Assembly (NCBI GenBank): GCA_012934845.2
Contig: WNNJ02000833.1
Span: 62,001-126,000, forward strand
DNA: 64,000 nucleotides
Direction of reading: 5' to 3'
Source of the DNA: Pomphorhynchus laevis
Lineage: Eukaryota > Acanthocephala > Palaeacanthocephala > Echinorhynchida > Pomphorhynchidae
Shown here: positions 47,430 through 60,502 of the stretch, piece after piece
Numbering within the stretch: position 1 is the stretch's first letter
Layout: each line of letters opens with the position of its first letter
Notes under the pieces: generated by a model
What the model saw: the letters and a program-made list of their open reading frames with translations, nothing else
Database searches by the model: none
Told to the model about the DNA's origin: nothing
Position numbers and translations under genes: made by a program

Positions 47430-47795
47430 ATGATGGAGTCACACACTGCCAGCGACGATACCAATACGACATGTGATGATGATTTTGTTACTTCTCTAAT
47501 GCGACCATTACAAACTGTCTATATTGATGTCAACGCGATACAGCATTCTTTAAATGATCAGTTATTAGACTTGAAAAACCTGATGAACACCGTATTTCAT
47601 GCTATGCAATCATTTTCCGAAATTAATACATGCTCTAATGATTTGAAGAGACTTGCTGCAATTCGATCTCGCTTGGATAAAATGAGCGTCCGATTAATGA
47701 GTTTGTCGCTAAAGACGTCTAGGCAATATGGAATTATGATAAAAAGGAAAGCATCACTCTTACCAACGGTCAACGCTGATTCAGCAAATGACTAG
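47430..47795 (+). CDS. Small coiled-coil protein resembling KXD1 (BORC/BLOC-1 family)
   Basis: 121 residues from a double Met (MMESHTAS). After an acidic Ser/Thr-rich start come long amphipathic helices. YIDVNAIQHSLNDQLLDLKN and, near residues 85-110, AIRSRLDKMSVRLMSL and KTSRQYG line up by eye with the DVNAI start and the KxDL helix (MKRDLDSIFRRIRTL...RQHP) of KXD1, a subunit of complexes that position lysosomes and make related organelles. The signature Lys-x-Asp-Leu itself is changed to Arg-Ser-Arg-Leu. Single exon, ATG-led, with an ordinary TAG stop. Similarity is modest, so an unrelated coiled-coil protein is possible. Confidence 0.5.
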   Translation: MMESHTASDDTNTTCDDDFVTSLMRPLQTVYIDVNAIQHSLNDQLLDLKNLMNTVFHAMQSFSEINTCSNDLKRLAAIRSRLDKMSVRLMSLSLKTSRQYGIMIKRKASLLPTVNADSAND

Positions 47796-48023
47796 AACAT
47801 TTATACCTGCTTTAATATTATATTTGAATTTCAAAGAATCGACACCAAAACGTTAGCATATTAGACCTCCAATGTTTTAGTCATATAGAAAGGTGCAGAG
47901 AATACATGTGTCGTATTCTCATTGATTATAATTTGTATATTGATAAGTTGACAAATTTATAGTTGCCTATTTTCGCAACAAATCTAGACTTTTCAAACAA
48001 TTCATTTAATTAAAACAACAGTT
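47796..48023. other. 3' flank of the KXD1-like gene
   Basis: No standard AATAAA within 200 bases of the stop. No other feature. Confidence 0.4.
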
Positions 48024-48202
48024 TAAGTTGTAATTTGCGAAAAATCGACCAACACTGCGGTCCAGGAGCTAAATTTGGCTTCATTTGGTTTTAAATCGAT
48101 GTTTGTTGCTACTAAACATTCCGTCGATTATCATATTTATCTGTTAAATGGATCACTCTATGCCGTCCTACTCATGAAGCAGTTAGCGTCAGACAGATGA
48201 AA
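48024..48202 (+). other. Protein-like open stretch, unassigned
   Basis: About 58 codons without a stop reading VQELNLASFGFKSMFVATK, then HSVDYHIYLLNGSLYAVLLM. The residue mix is much less AT-biased than random frames here, and a possible acceptor (AACAG) precedes it. Another frame of the same DNA also gives a protein-like stretch (CRPTHEAVSVRQMKCLGHVL) to 48255, which suggests a frame-shifted remnant. Not recognised. Confidence 0.25.
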
Positions 48203-48439
48203 TGCTTAGGGCATGTTTTAGCTGCTTCTGTGATTTCAGACAACTGCAATTTCTAAGAATCGTAATAACTTCATAAAGCATGTTTTCCTCTTTAAGCATT
48301 TTTACATGCTCGTTGCATATTTCTTCGGTAATTATTAAAATAAGACGCAAGAGAATTGGGCTGAATATAGGCAGCTACCACTGAAAATGTATATAACATA
48401 TTATTTTAATGTTTTATTTTTTCATCAGTGTTATATTCG

Positions 48440-49390
48440 ACTCCGCTGATTCAAATAACATTAAAAAATCAGTGTCCATAATTGAAAAATTCAAGAAAAA
48501 ATGTTTTTATCTCAAAAAATAATTTTTATCATAATATTCTTTTTACCAATTTTGACTTGATACACATTTTATATGTTATGAACAATTGTATATTGATGAT
48601 GTATTTAGCGTTTCAGGTCGTAATATGCACTACACATTTTTATTCTTTTATTTTTATTTTTATTTTCTAAAAAAATTAAATATTTTGTAATATGATTATC
48701 CTGGGTCAAAAGCCGGCAAAGCACGTATGTATCTTACTAATACCATCCATTATGTAAATTATGAGAACCGGAAAATTAGGTATTTAACTAAACATTACCC
48801 TTTTATAATTCATGGTGGCTCATTACAATTAAAAACATGTTTGTATTTTTGTAAAGCTTGGTCTAATTTATTAGAACCATGTACATTACTTTCATCCACG
48901 GATTTCGATTCCCCGGAATATTTTTAAAGCAAAAGTTTTATAAAATAAAATGTTTTAATGGACGCCATTGAGACTGTATTTGGTGTGTATGATATCCTAG
49001 AAATTGGAAATAAGAAGTGTTCTCAATACATCTTATTCCTAATAAAAAAATAAGGAAATCGTAATTCCATGGTCGAATGGGAGAATGGGGAAAGACAATG
49101 CGACGATTGGGGAATGGGGAAAGAGGGAAGGGGTATTGTGGAAATGGAAGGGTACAGGCAGAAGGAGAAGTGAAGAGAATGCGGGAAATGGTGGAAGTGG
49201 ATACGATATCGTATTTATATACGATATTAATCGTATATAAATACGATCAATAGTCTATTTAAATTAAAAATTAAATATCTCGTAATATGATTATCCTCGG
49301 TCAATAGCCGAATAAGCACGTACGTATCTTACTAATACCTTCCGTTATGTAAAGTCTGAGAACTGGAAAAGGCGGTATTTAGCTAAATAT
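48440..49390. repeat. Second copy of the purine-block repeat with palindrome
   Basis: Matches 13.5-14.3 kb in the same order: TATATGTTATGAACAATTGT, TATGATTATCCT, the block from ACGCCATTGAGACTGTATTT through TCCTAGAAATTGGAAATAAG, the purine block (GATTGGGGAATGGGGAAAGA) and the 36-base palindrome at 49210-49245, then CGTAATATGATTATCCTCGG again. The segment 48950-49280 is very close to 13910-14250. Here there is no inverted left arm, so this is a simple copy, not a foldback. Confidence 0.85.
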
Positions 49391-49434
49391 TTTCCTTGCC
49401 GCTCAATGATACACCCGGACTAATCAGAAAGGTG

Positions 49435-49545
49435 TGTATTGGAGTAGTTTCCTTTTGAACCCTATTTGCACTTTCAGAATAGAACTTAGGTTTTTACGAT
49501 CAATCAGTCTACGCCTTACCGACTAGGCTAACCATCCAATACATC
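49435..49545 (-). mobile_element. tRNA-derived SINE-like segment
   Basis: On the minus strand TTAGCCTAGTCGGTAAGGCG (49531-49512) fits a tRNA A box and D arm, and CCTAAGTTCTATTCT (49490-49476) a decayed B box at tRNA-like spacing. The stretch that follows (AAAGTGCAAATAGGGTTCAA, AAGGAAACTACT) recurs at 50390-50310 without a good A box. Two related copies and a Pol III-type promoter suggest a SINE. A working tRNA is unlikely, as the anticodon and T stems do not close. Confidence 0.45.
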
Positions 49546-49565
49546 TAGAAATTCTACAGTAATAA

Positions 49566-49985
49566 AAACCTTCAATGTAATGAATTTCTGAAACCGTATT
49601 TTCCGAGATGCATCTAAAGCATTCTTCGAATTTATCGCTGATGTGATCAGGATATCATGAATCGGTGCTAGTGATACTTGAATTGATTTTTTTATTTATA
49701 TTGTCAATTTTGCTAAATCACACAAGGTGATGTCGTAGCAAACCTCAGCTACGGTATCATTCCTTTATTACTTTCATATATTGAAATTCTTCAATATAAG
49801 AAACCTTCAATGTAATGAATTTCTGCTTCGCGAGATGCATTCAAAGCATTCCATCTTTATATTTTACACTGATGTGATCACGAGATCATTGAATCGGTGC
49901 TAGTTATCCTTTGGTGAATTCTGTCATTTATTTGTCAATTTTGCTAGGTCACATAAGATGATTTCGCAGCAGAGACCAGCTATCT
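49566..49985. repeat. Two tandem units of about 235 bases
   Basis: AACCTTCAATGTAATGAATT begins units at 49567 and 49802. Both contain GAGATGCAT-YAAAGCATTC, CTGATGTGATCA, GAATCGGTGCTAGT and GTCAATTTTGCTA in the same order with scattered differences. No coding capacity. Confidence 0.85.
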
Positions 49986-50600
49986 ATGGATTTGAAGTAA
50001 TGAAAGAATTATAGTGTTATAAATAATACATAAATTAATAAATGATTTTATGGTAATCGTCTCACACAAACGGTTTAGAAAATATATTATTTAAGATAAT
50101 TGAAATTGTGTATGATTTTTAAGCGTTGTATATACAAATACAATAAATTCAGCTAAAACGATTAAATAATAAATATATAAATATGCATATTATATTTATA
50201 TTAAATATATAAATAGTTTCATACATATGTTATATTCTGAAACTATTTACAAATACTATAAAATACAAAAAACTAACATTTAAGAAAACAAAATTTACCA
50301 AAAATAGGCTGTGTACCGCAGTTGTTTCCTTTTAAACACTCTTTGCACTTTAAGATTAGAGGTATATTCTTTCGATCACTGAGTCAACGCCTTATAAATT
50401 TAACAATTTGTCAATTCACCAATTGACACATAATAAGTCAAAACGTATGTATTATTAAGAAAAATTTGGGATTGTCTTCCACTAGTAAATATAAAAAAGT
50501 GATATCTTGTCATTCAATAATAAGTGCTTGCATTCAGTAAGTTTACAAGAAAACGCTTTTCAAAGAGTATATTCTTCCAGATCAAGTATATTGCAATTAG
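49986..50600. other. Interval with a decayed SINE-like copy
   Basis: AT-rich. 50310-50400 repeats the tail of the SINE-like segment at 49.4 kb. The remainder shows nothing clear. Confidence 0.45.
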
Positions 50601-50788
50601 GTGTGACGCTTTTGAAAACGCTTTTCGAATGGGGTTACAGGCAAATGGCCACATTGTCTACATGATCGACTTTGGATTAGCAAAGAAATTTAAAGATCGA
50701 ATTACCGGAGATCACATACCGTACAAGGAGAATCGCAGCTTAACTGGAACCGCACGCTATGCTGGTATCAATACTCATCTTGGTATTG
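50601..50788 (+). pseudogene. Single casein kinase 1 exon
   Basis: Reads [40 protein letters not shown] and [15 protein letters not shown], the catalytic-loop end, DFG motif and activation segment of casein kinase 1 (closest in feel to the delta/epsilon type: NFLMGL...[12 protein letters not shown]). It ends at HLGI-G with a strong donor GTAAGG, where the family continues with E-Q-S-R-R-D-D in a new exon. The region before MGL is degraded: the HRDxKPEN catalytic loop is replaced by CDAFENAF. No flanking CK1 exons are visible within several kb, so this looks like a stray exon or a remnant of a duplicated gene. Confidence 0.8.
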
Positions 50789-51054
50789 GTAAGGTGATAC
50801 TTTTGTAATCGTAAACTTTAGAAATCAAATCAGCTAACTGAGTCTACGTATTTAATAAACAAAATAAATAAAATAAACAAAGCATAATAATGTTAAATCA
50901 AAATTTAATAATTAAATAATAAAATAAATAATTGTTATAAGATTTTTTATAATTTAAATCAAGTTAAAATAAAAAATTGAAATTTAAAATAAAAGTCATT
51001 TTTATGAATTGACTAATAAATAACAGACGTTGTATCAGAATAAGGATTAGAGGT

Positions 51055-51125
51055 CATCAGGAGGAACTGCTATGCTATCAGGTTTAGTCCCCTAACTCCT
51101 CTACACAACATAGCAGCGAGGCCAA
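51055..51125 (+). repeat. Hairpin motif copy 3
   Basis: GTCATCAGGAGGAACTGCTA, TGCTATCAGGTTT and ACAACATAGCAGC follow the left arm just as at 41.5 kb. CTGCTATG and CATAGCAG can form an eight-base stem enclosing about 35 bases. Confidence 0.75.
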
Positions 51126-51189
51126 ATACATGCTAATGATGTATTTCCTCTGATTAAATTTGATTGTATAGTATCTTACTATAATACAA

Positions 51190-53417
51190 AGTATATTATT
51201 TATTATCCATCCATAAAAATTTTCAGCTAATGATCTTAATATTATTTTTAATATTATTGTGTTGATTTATATATTCTACTTTTTTCTGTTTGATGATATT
51301 TTTATAGTAACCTAGTTTAAAATATGCTTCTATTAAATTATTTAAATGATTTTGAAGAAATCCAATGTCGTTACAAATTATTGCGATTCTTAAAATTTCA
51401 TTATTTAATGTATTATATTTTATATTATATGGTATGCATGAATGTTCATGCAAAAATGTTTCTTGTAAATTTAAATATGTCATCTTTATGATATAAATTA
51501 ATAGCAGTTTTAGTTAATATTAATTTAATGTTCATATCTAGATATACACCTTCTTTGTCGTTAATATTGGTTTTGATAAGAATAAAGATACCTGGACTAC
51601 TATAAAGCTACTTGGGATACTATTACTACCCATTGGAACACCTTCTATTTGTTTAAATAAAGATGTCCCTACCTTTAAATAATTTTGATTGTTTAAAATA
51701 TTTAAGGATTCTAATAATTCAATTTTATCCATATATTTATATTTATCTGATGTTTTAATTTTTGCTATATATGCGTTATAATTATTATAACATATATATG
51801 TATATCTTTTTCCGAATATAAGATTAATTAATTTTACTAACGCTTCTTTAATATCTACTAAATATAGATTTGTATAAAGCGTACTAAAATCGTATGTATT
51901 TATATTTTGAAAATTTATTCCTTTTGTCTGTTCTAAAAATTCTTTTGTAGAATACTGATATAGTGTTTTATACCAGTATTAATTTCGATTACCTTGCAAT
52001 ATTTTTAAAATTGTGCTTAATTACTTTAAGTATTTTATTCATATAAACAGAAAGTGGTTTAAATGTACATTTAAAAGCACTACATATGAACCTAGGTTTT
52101 ATTGGATTTTTATGTACTTTTGGATTCCAATATAATATAGGTATAGTTTTATTATCTGATTCAATTTTTATACCCTTTTTATCCATTATAGAACAGTGAC
52201 TTGTAATAATTGTTTCTAAACTCAACTCATTACGTTCATATGTTGGATTTACATTTAAATCATTCGAATTAACTTCTTTCATTAGTATATCATAATAAAG
52301 CTTTTTGCATATAAAGACAAAGTTATTACTTGCTTTATCAATAGTTGTTATTATATAGTTAGTTATTCTTTAATTCAGTAAGTTCTGTATACATATCTTT
52401 ATTAATTTGATCTTTTCTTTTATAATTGTTTGTTATTTTCATTTTATTTTTAATTTTATCAAATATATAATCTTTCCAAATGTTTGTCTTAGATATATTC
52501 GAGCTTTCACTATTAATCAGCTTACTAAAGTAATCATTTAAGTTATTATATAACGAATTGTAAATTTTATTTTTGTCGTTGTTATTATTTAATCTATATT
52601 TATACCCTTTTGATAGCAGCTTTCTTAATTCACAATTTTCAATTAATTCTAGATTATGGGTACATATATGTTCATTTATTTTATCAAAACTAAGACTTTT
52701 CCAAGAGCATTCTGTTTCTACAATGTTTCTAATATTATCGTTACATATTAATTTCAATTCTTTATTATAACTACAAATTTTTCTCCTAATAACGGAAACA
52801 ACTTATACCTTATTTTAGGAATATATTTGCTTAAATCTGACCCTGTTATTTCTTTACTTTTAGAATTATTTAAAAGTCTACCTATATTTTTATTACCCAT
52901 ACATTTATTAATGAAGTTTATGGTCAGTGTATATTTTTATTATTAACATTTATTATACGATTATAGTATTTTGTATTACAATAACTGTCTATTATACAAC
53001 TCAGCCTATCATAGTCGTTAATTAATCTTTGATTTATTGAACAAATGATATTTTTAGAAAAACTTCTTATATCTAATTAATATAAGCCCATTTATATATC
53101 TCAAGCCCATTAATATATCTAATTAATGGGCTTGAGAGATACAATAATGCAGTAATATTGCTTATTGTTGATACTATTTTAGAAATATATTTACTTAAAT
53201 TTGATCCTGTTATTTCTTTACTTTTAGAATTATTTAAAAGTCTACCGATATTTATGTTATCTATACATTTATTAATGAAGTTTATTGTTAATTTATATTT
53301 TCTATTGTTATTATAAACATTTTTTCCAACACAATAATTATAAAAAACTATAAATACAAGAGAACGTTTGTCTGTGTAGAGAAATGTCATTCTTTTAGGA
53401 GGGTTGGCTGCTACCAC
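51190..53417 (-). mobile_element. Penelope-like (or closely related) reverse transcriptase, broken
   Basis: Minus-strand pieces in RT order: an N-terminal Lys/Asn-rich region with LLSKGYKYRLNNNND (52757-52359), then PILYWNPKVHKNPIKPRFIC and CTFKPLSVYMNKILKV (52160-52020), the fingers-palm motif of this RT type, then FKQIEGVPMGSNSIPS (51660-51600), equal to the usual Q-x-GIPMGT-xx-AP, and a C-terminal part to 51223. The catalytic YADD-like region between them is badly decayed. No GIY-YIG nuclease follows. The 5' part contains a tandem duplication of about 355 bases (52815-52925 repeated at 53170-53285). Confidence 0.65.
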
Positions 53418-53590
53418 CAGCCTACCATGTTCTTGCCCTTTGGAGCCGTCGCCAGAAGGTTGACAGCATGTCCACGTTGGATGGCGATGTTAACGTTTTG
53501 GAAGAGGTATGAAGTAGCACGTGAATCCCAGGTAACATGCTTAAATCTTTTTACTAACTCCTTAACAAGAGTTAAAGCGGAAGAGCCCAG
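53392..53590 (-). mobile_element. LINE family D, extreme 3' tail
   Basis: One minus frame reads SSALTLVKELVKRF, then DSRATSYLFQNVNIAIQRGH, the C-terminal motif of family D proteins (compare NFLLQRLSCAVQRGN in the 20.4 kb copy). Only about 60 codons remain; the 3' part runs into the Penelope-like sequence. Confidence 0.6.
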
Positions 53591-53828
53591 CTAACATTTA
53601 TTGACATTAGCATTTTTTTGACATTAACATTTATAAACATTCATATCCATTATAGATTTTTTATTTAACAATTTATTTCAATTTTTTATTTTAACTTGAT
53701 TTAAATTATAAAACATCTTATAACAATTATTTATTTTATTATTTAATTATTAAATTTGATTTAGCATTATTATGTTTTGTTTATTTTATAATTATATTAA
53801 ATACATAGACTCAGTTAGCTGATTTGAT

Positions 53829-54376
53829 GTGTTAATTTGACTCAGTAGTACATCATGTCCATGATCAAAATCCGAGATCGGAGAAGAGTCTCGTTACTAA
53901 TATTTTAGTACCAACATTTTTATCAAATTTCGAATATTCCTAATAACTAAGGGATATTAATTGAAATACATATTTGCATTATATTCTCCACACCGATAAA
54001 TTCATTGTGGATAATTATTATCGAATTCATTCTATAATAAATACTCTTTATAATGTCCAATGATACGTTTGATGTGCTATTCAATTTTTTTCAGGGTGTT
54101 TTAACATCGAGAGGAAAAGAAAAAGAAAATTATTGTTCACAAATTTTCAACTATTGCAATAGTCCTTTTCAAGTGTTATGTTTTGACATGAAAAAGCAAA
54201 AATGATGTATTTATACAATAAAAACGGAAGAAACCAACGATGAAAACTCGCAGATTTTGTAGTGTGCTAGTCGGGATAACTAACTTTCAATTGTTCTTAT
54301 TAGCATCCATAGTATTAGAATAACTATGAACGTGTATACTTTCTCTTATCAGGCGTCTGGATCGGTTGTCTTCATT
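53829..54376. other. Unassigned interval
   Basis: AT-rich, no gene or repeat recognised. Confidence 0.45.
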
Positions 54377-54465
54377 TTCCAAGACCTTATAACTGGAAAA
54401 TTGGGTTCCAAGACCTTATAACTGGAAAATTGGTATCATTGGCTGAATTATGATTCAGCCAATGA
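54377..54465. repeat. 28-base tandem pair followed by a hairpin
   Basis: TTCCAAGACCTTATAACTGG plus AAAATTGG occurs at 54377 and 54406 without differences. Then TCATTGGCTGAAT (54436-54448) pairs with ATTCAGCCAATGA (54453-54465). Confidence 0.9.
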
Positions 54466-55425
54466 TTAACTAATGCTGATGAAGTATCACACTTTTTATT
54501 TATTTAATAAATGTTTCAGTTTAAATTATGAAATAATTTAAACTTAAATTAATTTATTTTTCTCTGAAATTTTGTAAATTTTAAAGAATTGTTAGTTTAG
54601 AAAAGTATATTTTATAGGGTGAATTATGAATAAATAGACCATTGGGAATGATTTTTTGATTTACATTATATTGCATTTTGCATTTTATTCAGTGAATGGA
54701 TTGTCATACTTTATATAATAATATTTAGACTACTGTAGTAGTATTCTAGATCAAGGATATTGCATTTATGAATGTCCATTATATATTGATTGAGTGTCCA
54801 TTTATCTTGTAGTCAAAATGAATTTTATCCTTACCTGTGGTATAAATTATTTAGACTTTCAAGCTAGAAATACATATTTGAATCAACTTTTATGTACTTT
54901 ATGGTACAATATTTCTAAATTAGTCCTTTGTGTTCATGATAGCAATTATAGAAATTAAAATATTTAAATTTAATTGTTTAATTTATAAAGAAATGAATTT
55001 TACTTTACAATATTACGGTCGAAGTTGTAGTCCTTATCAAGACTTACATGATCAATTTTGACATAAGGGCAATGTTAGCATAGCAGAAATAAAATATCAT
55101 ATAAATTTGATAAAAATGTCATATTTATATTTTACTTATATTTATGATGTATCTGCTATAATTTGTTAAATTCGAAATGAGTGCATCACGTTTTTAAAGT
55201 GGTAAGATAAATAATTTTTGTAGATAGTAATAGCTTGACTTTAATCAGATTAAAGTGGATGCTTTATTTATCCTAAATGGGGATAGGTAAATTATTAATA
55301 AGTTGTGTATTTAAAAGATCATCTATCGAAAAGTTATGTTAAAAGTTTTATTCTAATAAACTTATTACAGTTTATAAATATACACATACAAAGACGAAGA
55401 TAACATTTGTATCCAACACAACAAC
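54466..55425. other. AT-rich gene-free interval
   Basis: No gene or repeat recognised. Confidence 0.5.
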
Positions 55426-55640
55426 CTTAAGATCATATAAACGCACCATCTTTATCTGACGAATCGAACGCGACTAACCGAACCAGAGTAATAGTTATTA
55501 CGAAATAAATCAAATTTGAAAGAATACGAACACAATAGTTGGATTAAACACAACAACCTTAAGATCGTATAAGTGCCCCATCCACATCTACCGGATCGAA
55601 CGTAAATGACTGAACCAGATATAATCGAATCGTCGTGGCA
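55426..55640. repeat. Two tandem units of about 120 bases
   Basis: ACACAACAACCTTAAGATC, then CACCATC/CCCCATCC and ATCGAACG, occur in the same order from 55426 and from 55547. Moderately GC-rich for the region. Confidence 0.75.
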
Positions 55641-56079
55641 GAATCAACTAATCGAACAAGGAGAGAATTCAGAATGTACTCTTGATCCAGCTATGTTTCG
55701 GTATCGGAAACGTACATATGAAGCACGTTTCACTGTCAGTTGCCGGTTATTCGCCAACGAGTAGGCTTCCGGAACATGGACCAGCTCTCGGATGTCCGCG
55801 TTCCGGTTAACCTGCTGCCCAAGATGATGCTGACGGTGCTCAACCCGCAAACGAAAATTAGCCAGCTCCGAATCCAAACGACGTCTGAAATTGTAGATCG
55901 TATTAGTGATGATAGTGTCGAAGATATCTGGTAGGTGATGGAGGCGTTATTACGGAGCAGTGCGTGTCGCAGTAGCTGACTGTATGTCAGTTATCTTATC
56001 TGACGTTGTATGCGAAATACAAGTCTTGTTAATCTTATCTTAAGTCTTGTTAATCTTAGCGTCAACCGAAGCGACTCAG
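55641..56079. other. Interval open on both strands, unassigned
   Basis: Overlapping 60-80-codon stretches are open on both strands (plus 55740-55934, minus 55877-55644). Composition is less AT-rich than the surroundings. It may be the leader of the family D LINE that starts at about 56080, but neither frame shows a known motif. Confidence 0.3.
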
Positions 56080-57620
56080 ATCTTGTGGGCCAAAAATTAC
56101 CCAACACGCAGTGATACATCACCTGAGTAGTGAATACGTATCTGAGAAGTTAGAATACGGAGACATTCGTGGGGCAATGCGGTTACTCAGCAGCAGCGAT
56201 CATATTGTCCAGCTTGATGATACCATGTTTGAACAACTTTGTGAGAAACATCTAGCACGAAAGTGAAATAGTGATCCAATGGTAAGCATTGTCGTCCCAG
56301 TATATCGACAAGCCGCCACTCCAGCTCAACTTTTTTGTGATCCATTAATGGTTAAGTTTCAGGCGGTTATACGGGCTGGGCTAACCGCTCTTTTTCGAAT
56401 GCTTCATTGGGTGTTGATGATGGCTTGACACCACTCCATCTAAAGATCTGACGGGTCCATAAATCGGGGTCTTCGGTAAAAAATTGATAAAAAATCTATA
56501 CAAATTTTCTCGTTTGGTATTGACTAGTTAGGTTCCTCGGACGCATTTTGAGGCGGTAAGTATCGAAAATAGTGTGCTCGTCTATTACCGAAACTTTGGC
56601 TGAGCACTTTTTGCCATATCGTCTAGGTGTAGGTGTTTCTGGCAGACACTGCGAAGTTTCATCAAATATGGATTGTCCGATAATTGCGAACTCGTTAAAC
56701 CAGATTTGGAAAATGCTTATAATAAACTAAACAGCGATGTAGTTTTAAACGGTACGCAGCGGTATATTTTAGACACTCTCCTGTTTGTGCGAGGATGCTA
56801 CGATTATCCAAGTCTTCTGTTGATGGAAAACTGGCAAATCTTGTCAGAGTAAGGCGTTCAACATGGAGACCCTCTTGGCCTATGCTGTTTTCTAGCTATT
56901 AATAATTTGGCGGCTTAATCAGCATTCAACCTATCTTTCTGGTATCTCGATGACGGTACAATTGAAAGCGACAGTGTGACCTTGGTGATGGACATATGAT
57001 ATGTCCATTACCATATGATATCTCAGAGAGTCGATTCTATAGACTAAGACTAAATATCACTAAATGCAAAATCATCTCCCGTGATCCATCCGTTCGGAGT
57101 CTTCTCCTATTGATCCTATCTGATGTTATAGTCGTGGACCATGATAATGTATATTTGCTAGGAGTGCTTTTCGGCGAAACTATGATATCGCTGGACGCCG
57201 CAGTTTACCCAGCAATAGATGAGTTACGCTTAGTACAAGAACGCCTTTCCTGTTTAGCCTGGCAGGACGTTTTGTGTCGTTTACGTCGGTGCATCGGAAT
57301 CCCTAAGATGTTCAAACACCATAGCGGCTAGCTACGCTATACTTGATGTCGCCGGTGCCGGAATGGTGGCAGGACTCGCCAAAACACGAAAAACCGTAAT
57401 AATGTATATACATTATTATATACATAAACATGCAGCGCATACGGTCCAGCAACCAAAGCCTTTATCTAAGCCTGTCCGGGATGCTGAGTAGGTCAACATG
57501 CTGTTTAAGAGCCGGTAACTACATTATACATTGGCTGCGCGTAGCTGACCAGCAATGGAACGCTGCATGTGTTATGGAGGCGATGGACGATATACCCATC
57601 GGGCAATTTTTAATCGACTT
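56080..57620 (+). mobile_element. LINE family D, reverse transcriptase half
   Basis: Plus-strand frames give the order expected upstream of the domain at 20.4 kb: VSEKLEYGDIRGAMRLLSSS (56142-56200), a SFSNASLGVDDGLTPLHLK motif near 56390 (family pattern: pGSAGGPDGL-PQHLKDL), LPYRLGVGVSG near 56620, then RLRLNITKCKIISRD and DNVYLLGVLFGETMISLDAA (57040-57200), and ERLSCLAWQDVLCRLRRCIG (57240-57300). Many frame changes and some loss in the palm. With the 20.4 kb and 62.3 kb copies it covers most of the element between them. Confidence 0.7.
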
Positions 57621-60022
<2,402 letters not shown>

Positions 60023-60200
60023 GTATTTTAGTTCCATTTTAACGTCACTTTTGATTTGGCTGACCTTAACCGTACATTAAGATGCTGCGAATATCAGTGA
60101 ATTTTGTTTATTTATTTCATGTAAATTTTATAATTTATATTGAATTTTATTTAGATTTTATTTTTATAAAGTGTTTATGTATTGCCGTTACAATCGTTAT

Positions 60201-60372
60201 TTAAAAGTCGAAGAAGATTCAAAAATGATAATTTGATTCATATTATGTCCATCTATGTACCGCACAGTCAATGAATAAACACGATTTATAATTTGTTCAT
60301 AACAACGGACAAGCAAGTAAACAGTTTCCTCTTTGTTCAAAAATATTTTCAACGTTTTGTCTTTTAATAATC
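60201..60372 (-). other. Open minus-strand stretch, possible terminal exon
   Basis: Reads KDKTLKIFLNKEETVYLLVR, then CYEQIINRVYSLTVRYIDGH and a stop. It lies downstream of the two-exon minus-strand gene, but the phase after that gene's last donor does not fit directly. It overlaps the 3' untranslated region of the Caf1-like gene. Low confidence. Confidence 0.2.
60274..60279 (+). promoter_or_regulatory. Polyadenylation signal of the Caf1-like gene
   Basis: First AATAAA after the stop codon, about 250 bases downstream; weaker AT variants come earlier. Confidence 0.4.
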
Positions 60373-60502
60373 AAAGTTAATTGTTTATATATAAAATAAT
60401 TAAGATGAATATAAATATATAGGCATTATAACTTTATGTTATAATTTATTTTTTTAGTTTTAACATACTTTTTACTTTGTGATAAGATTTCTTCAAATCT
60501 AA

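Larger units (their letters stand above)
50825..53828. mobile_element. 3-kb unit bounded by ~190-base inverted arms, enclosing a Penelope-like RT
   Basis: The left arm begins TCAAATCAGCTAACTGAGTC and runs AT-rich to TGAATTGACTAATAAATAAC near 51025. The right arm, 53640-53828, is its reverse complement over most of its length. Inside, from the left: the hairpin motif, a minus-strand Penelope-like RT and the tail of a family D LINE. The arms look like transposon termini, but no transposase is inside, so either a non-autonomous element gathered these pieces or two single arms happen to face each other. One-ended arms occur at 2.7, 41.1 and 62.1 kb. Confidence 0.6.

Noticed and set aside
47430-47795. 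Snapin or another BLOC-1 subunit as identity of the coiled-coil protein
   Set aside because: The order of conserved positions fits KXD1 better than snapin, BLOC1S2 or BORCS6, although even that match is modest.
49435-49545. Functional tRNA gene on the minus strand
   Set aside because: The A box is good, but the anticodon and T stems do not pair and the B box is degraded; a SINE-like remnant is more likely.
55644-55934. Overlapping open frames on both strands as a gene
   Set aside because: Neither frame shows a domain, start context or splice structure that favours it, and both-strand openness is explained by composition.
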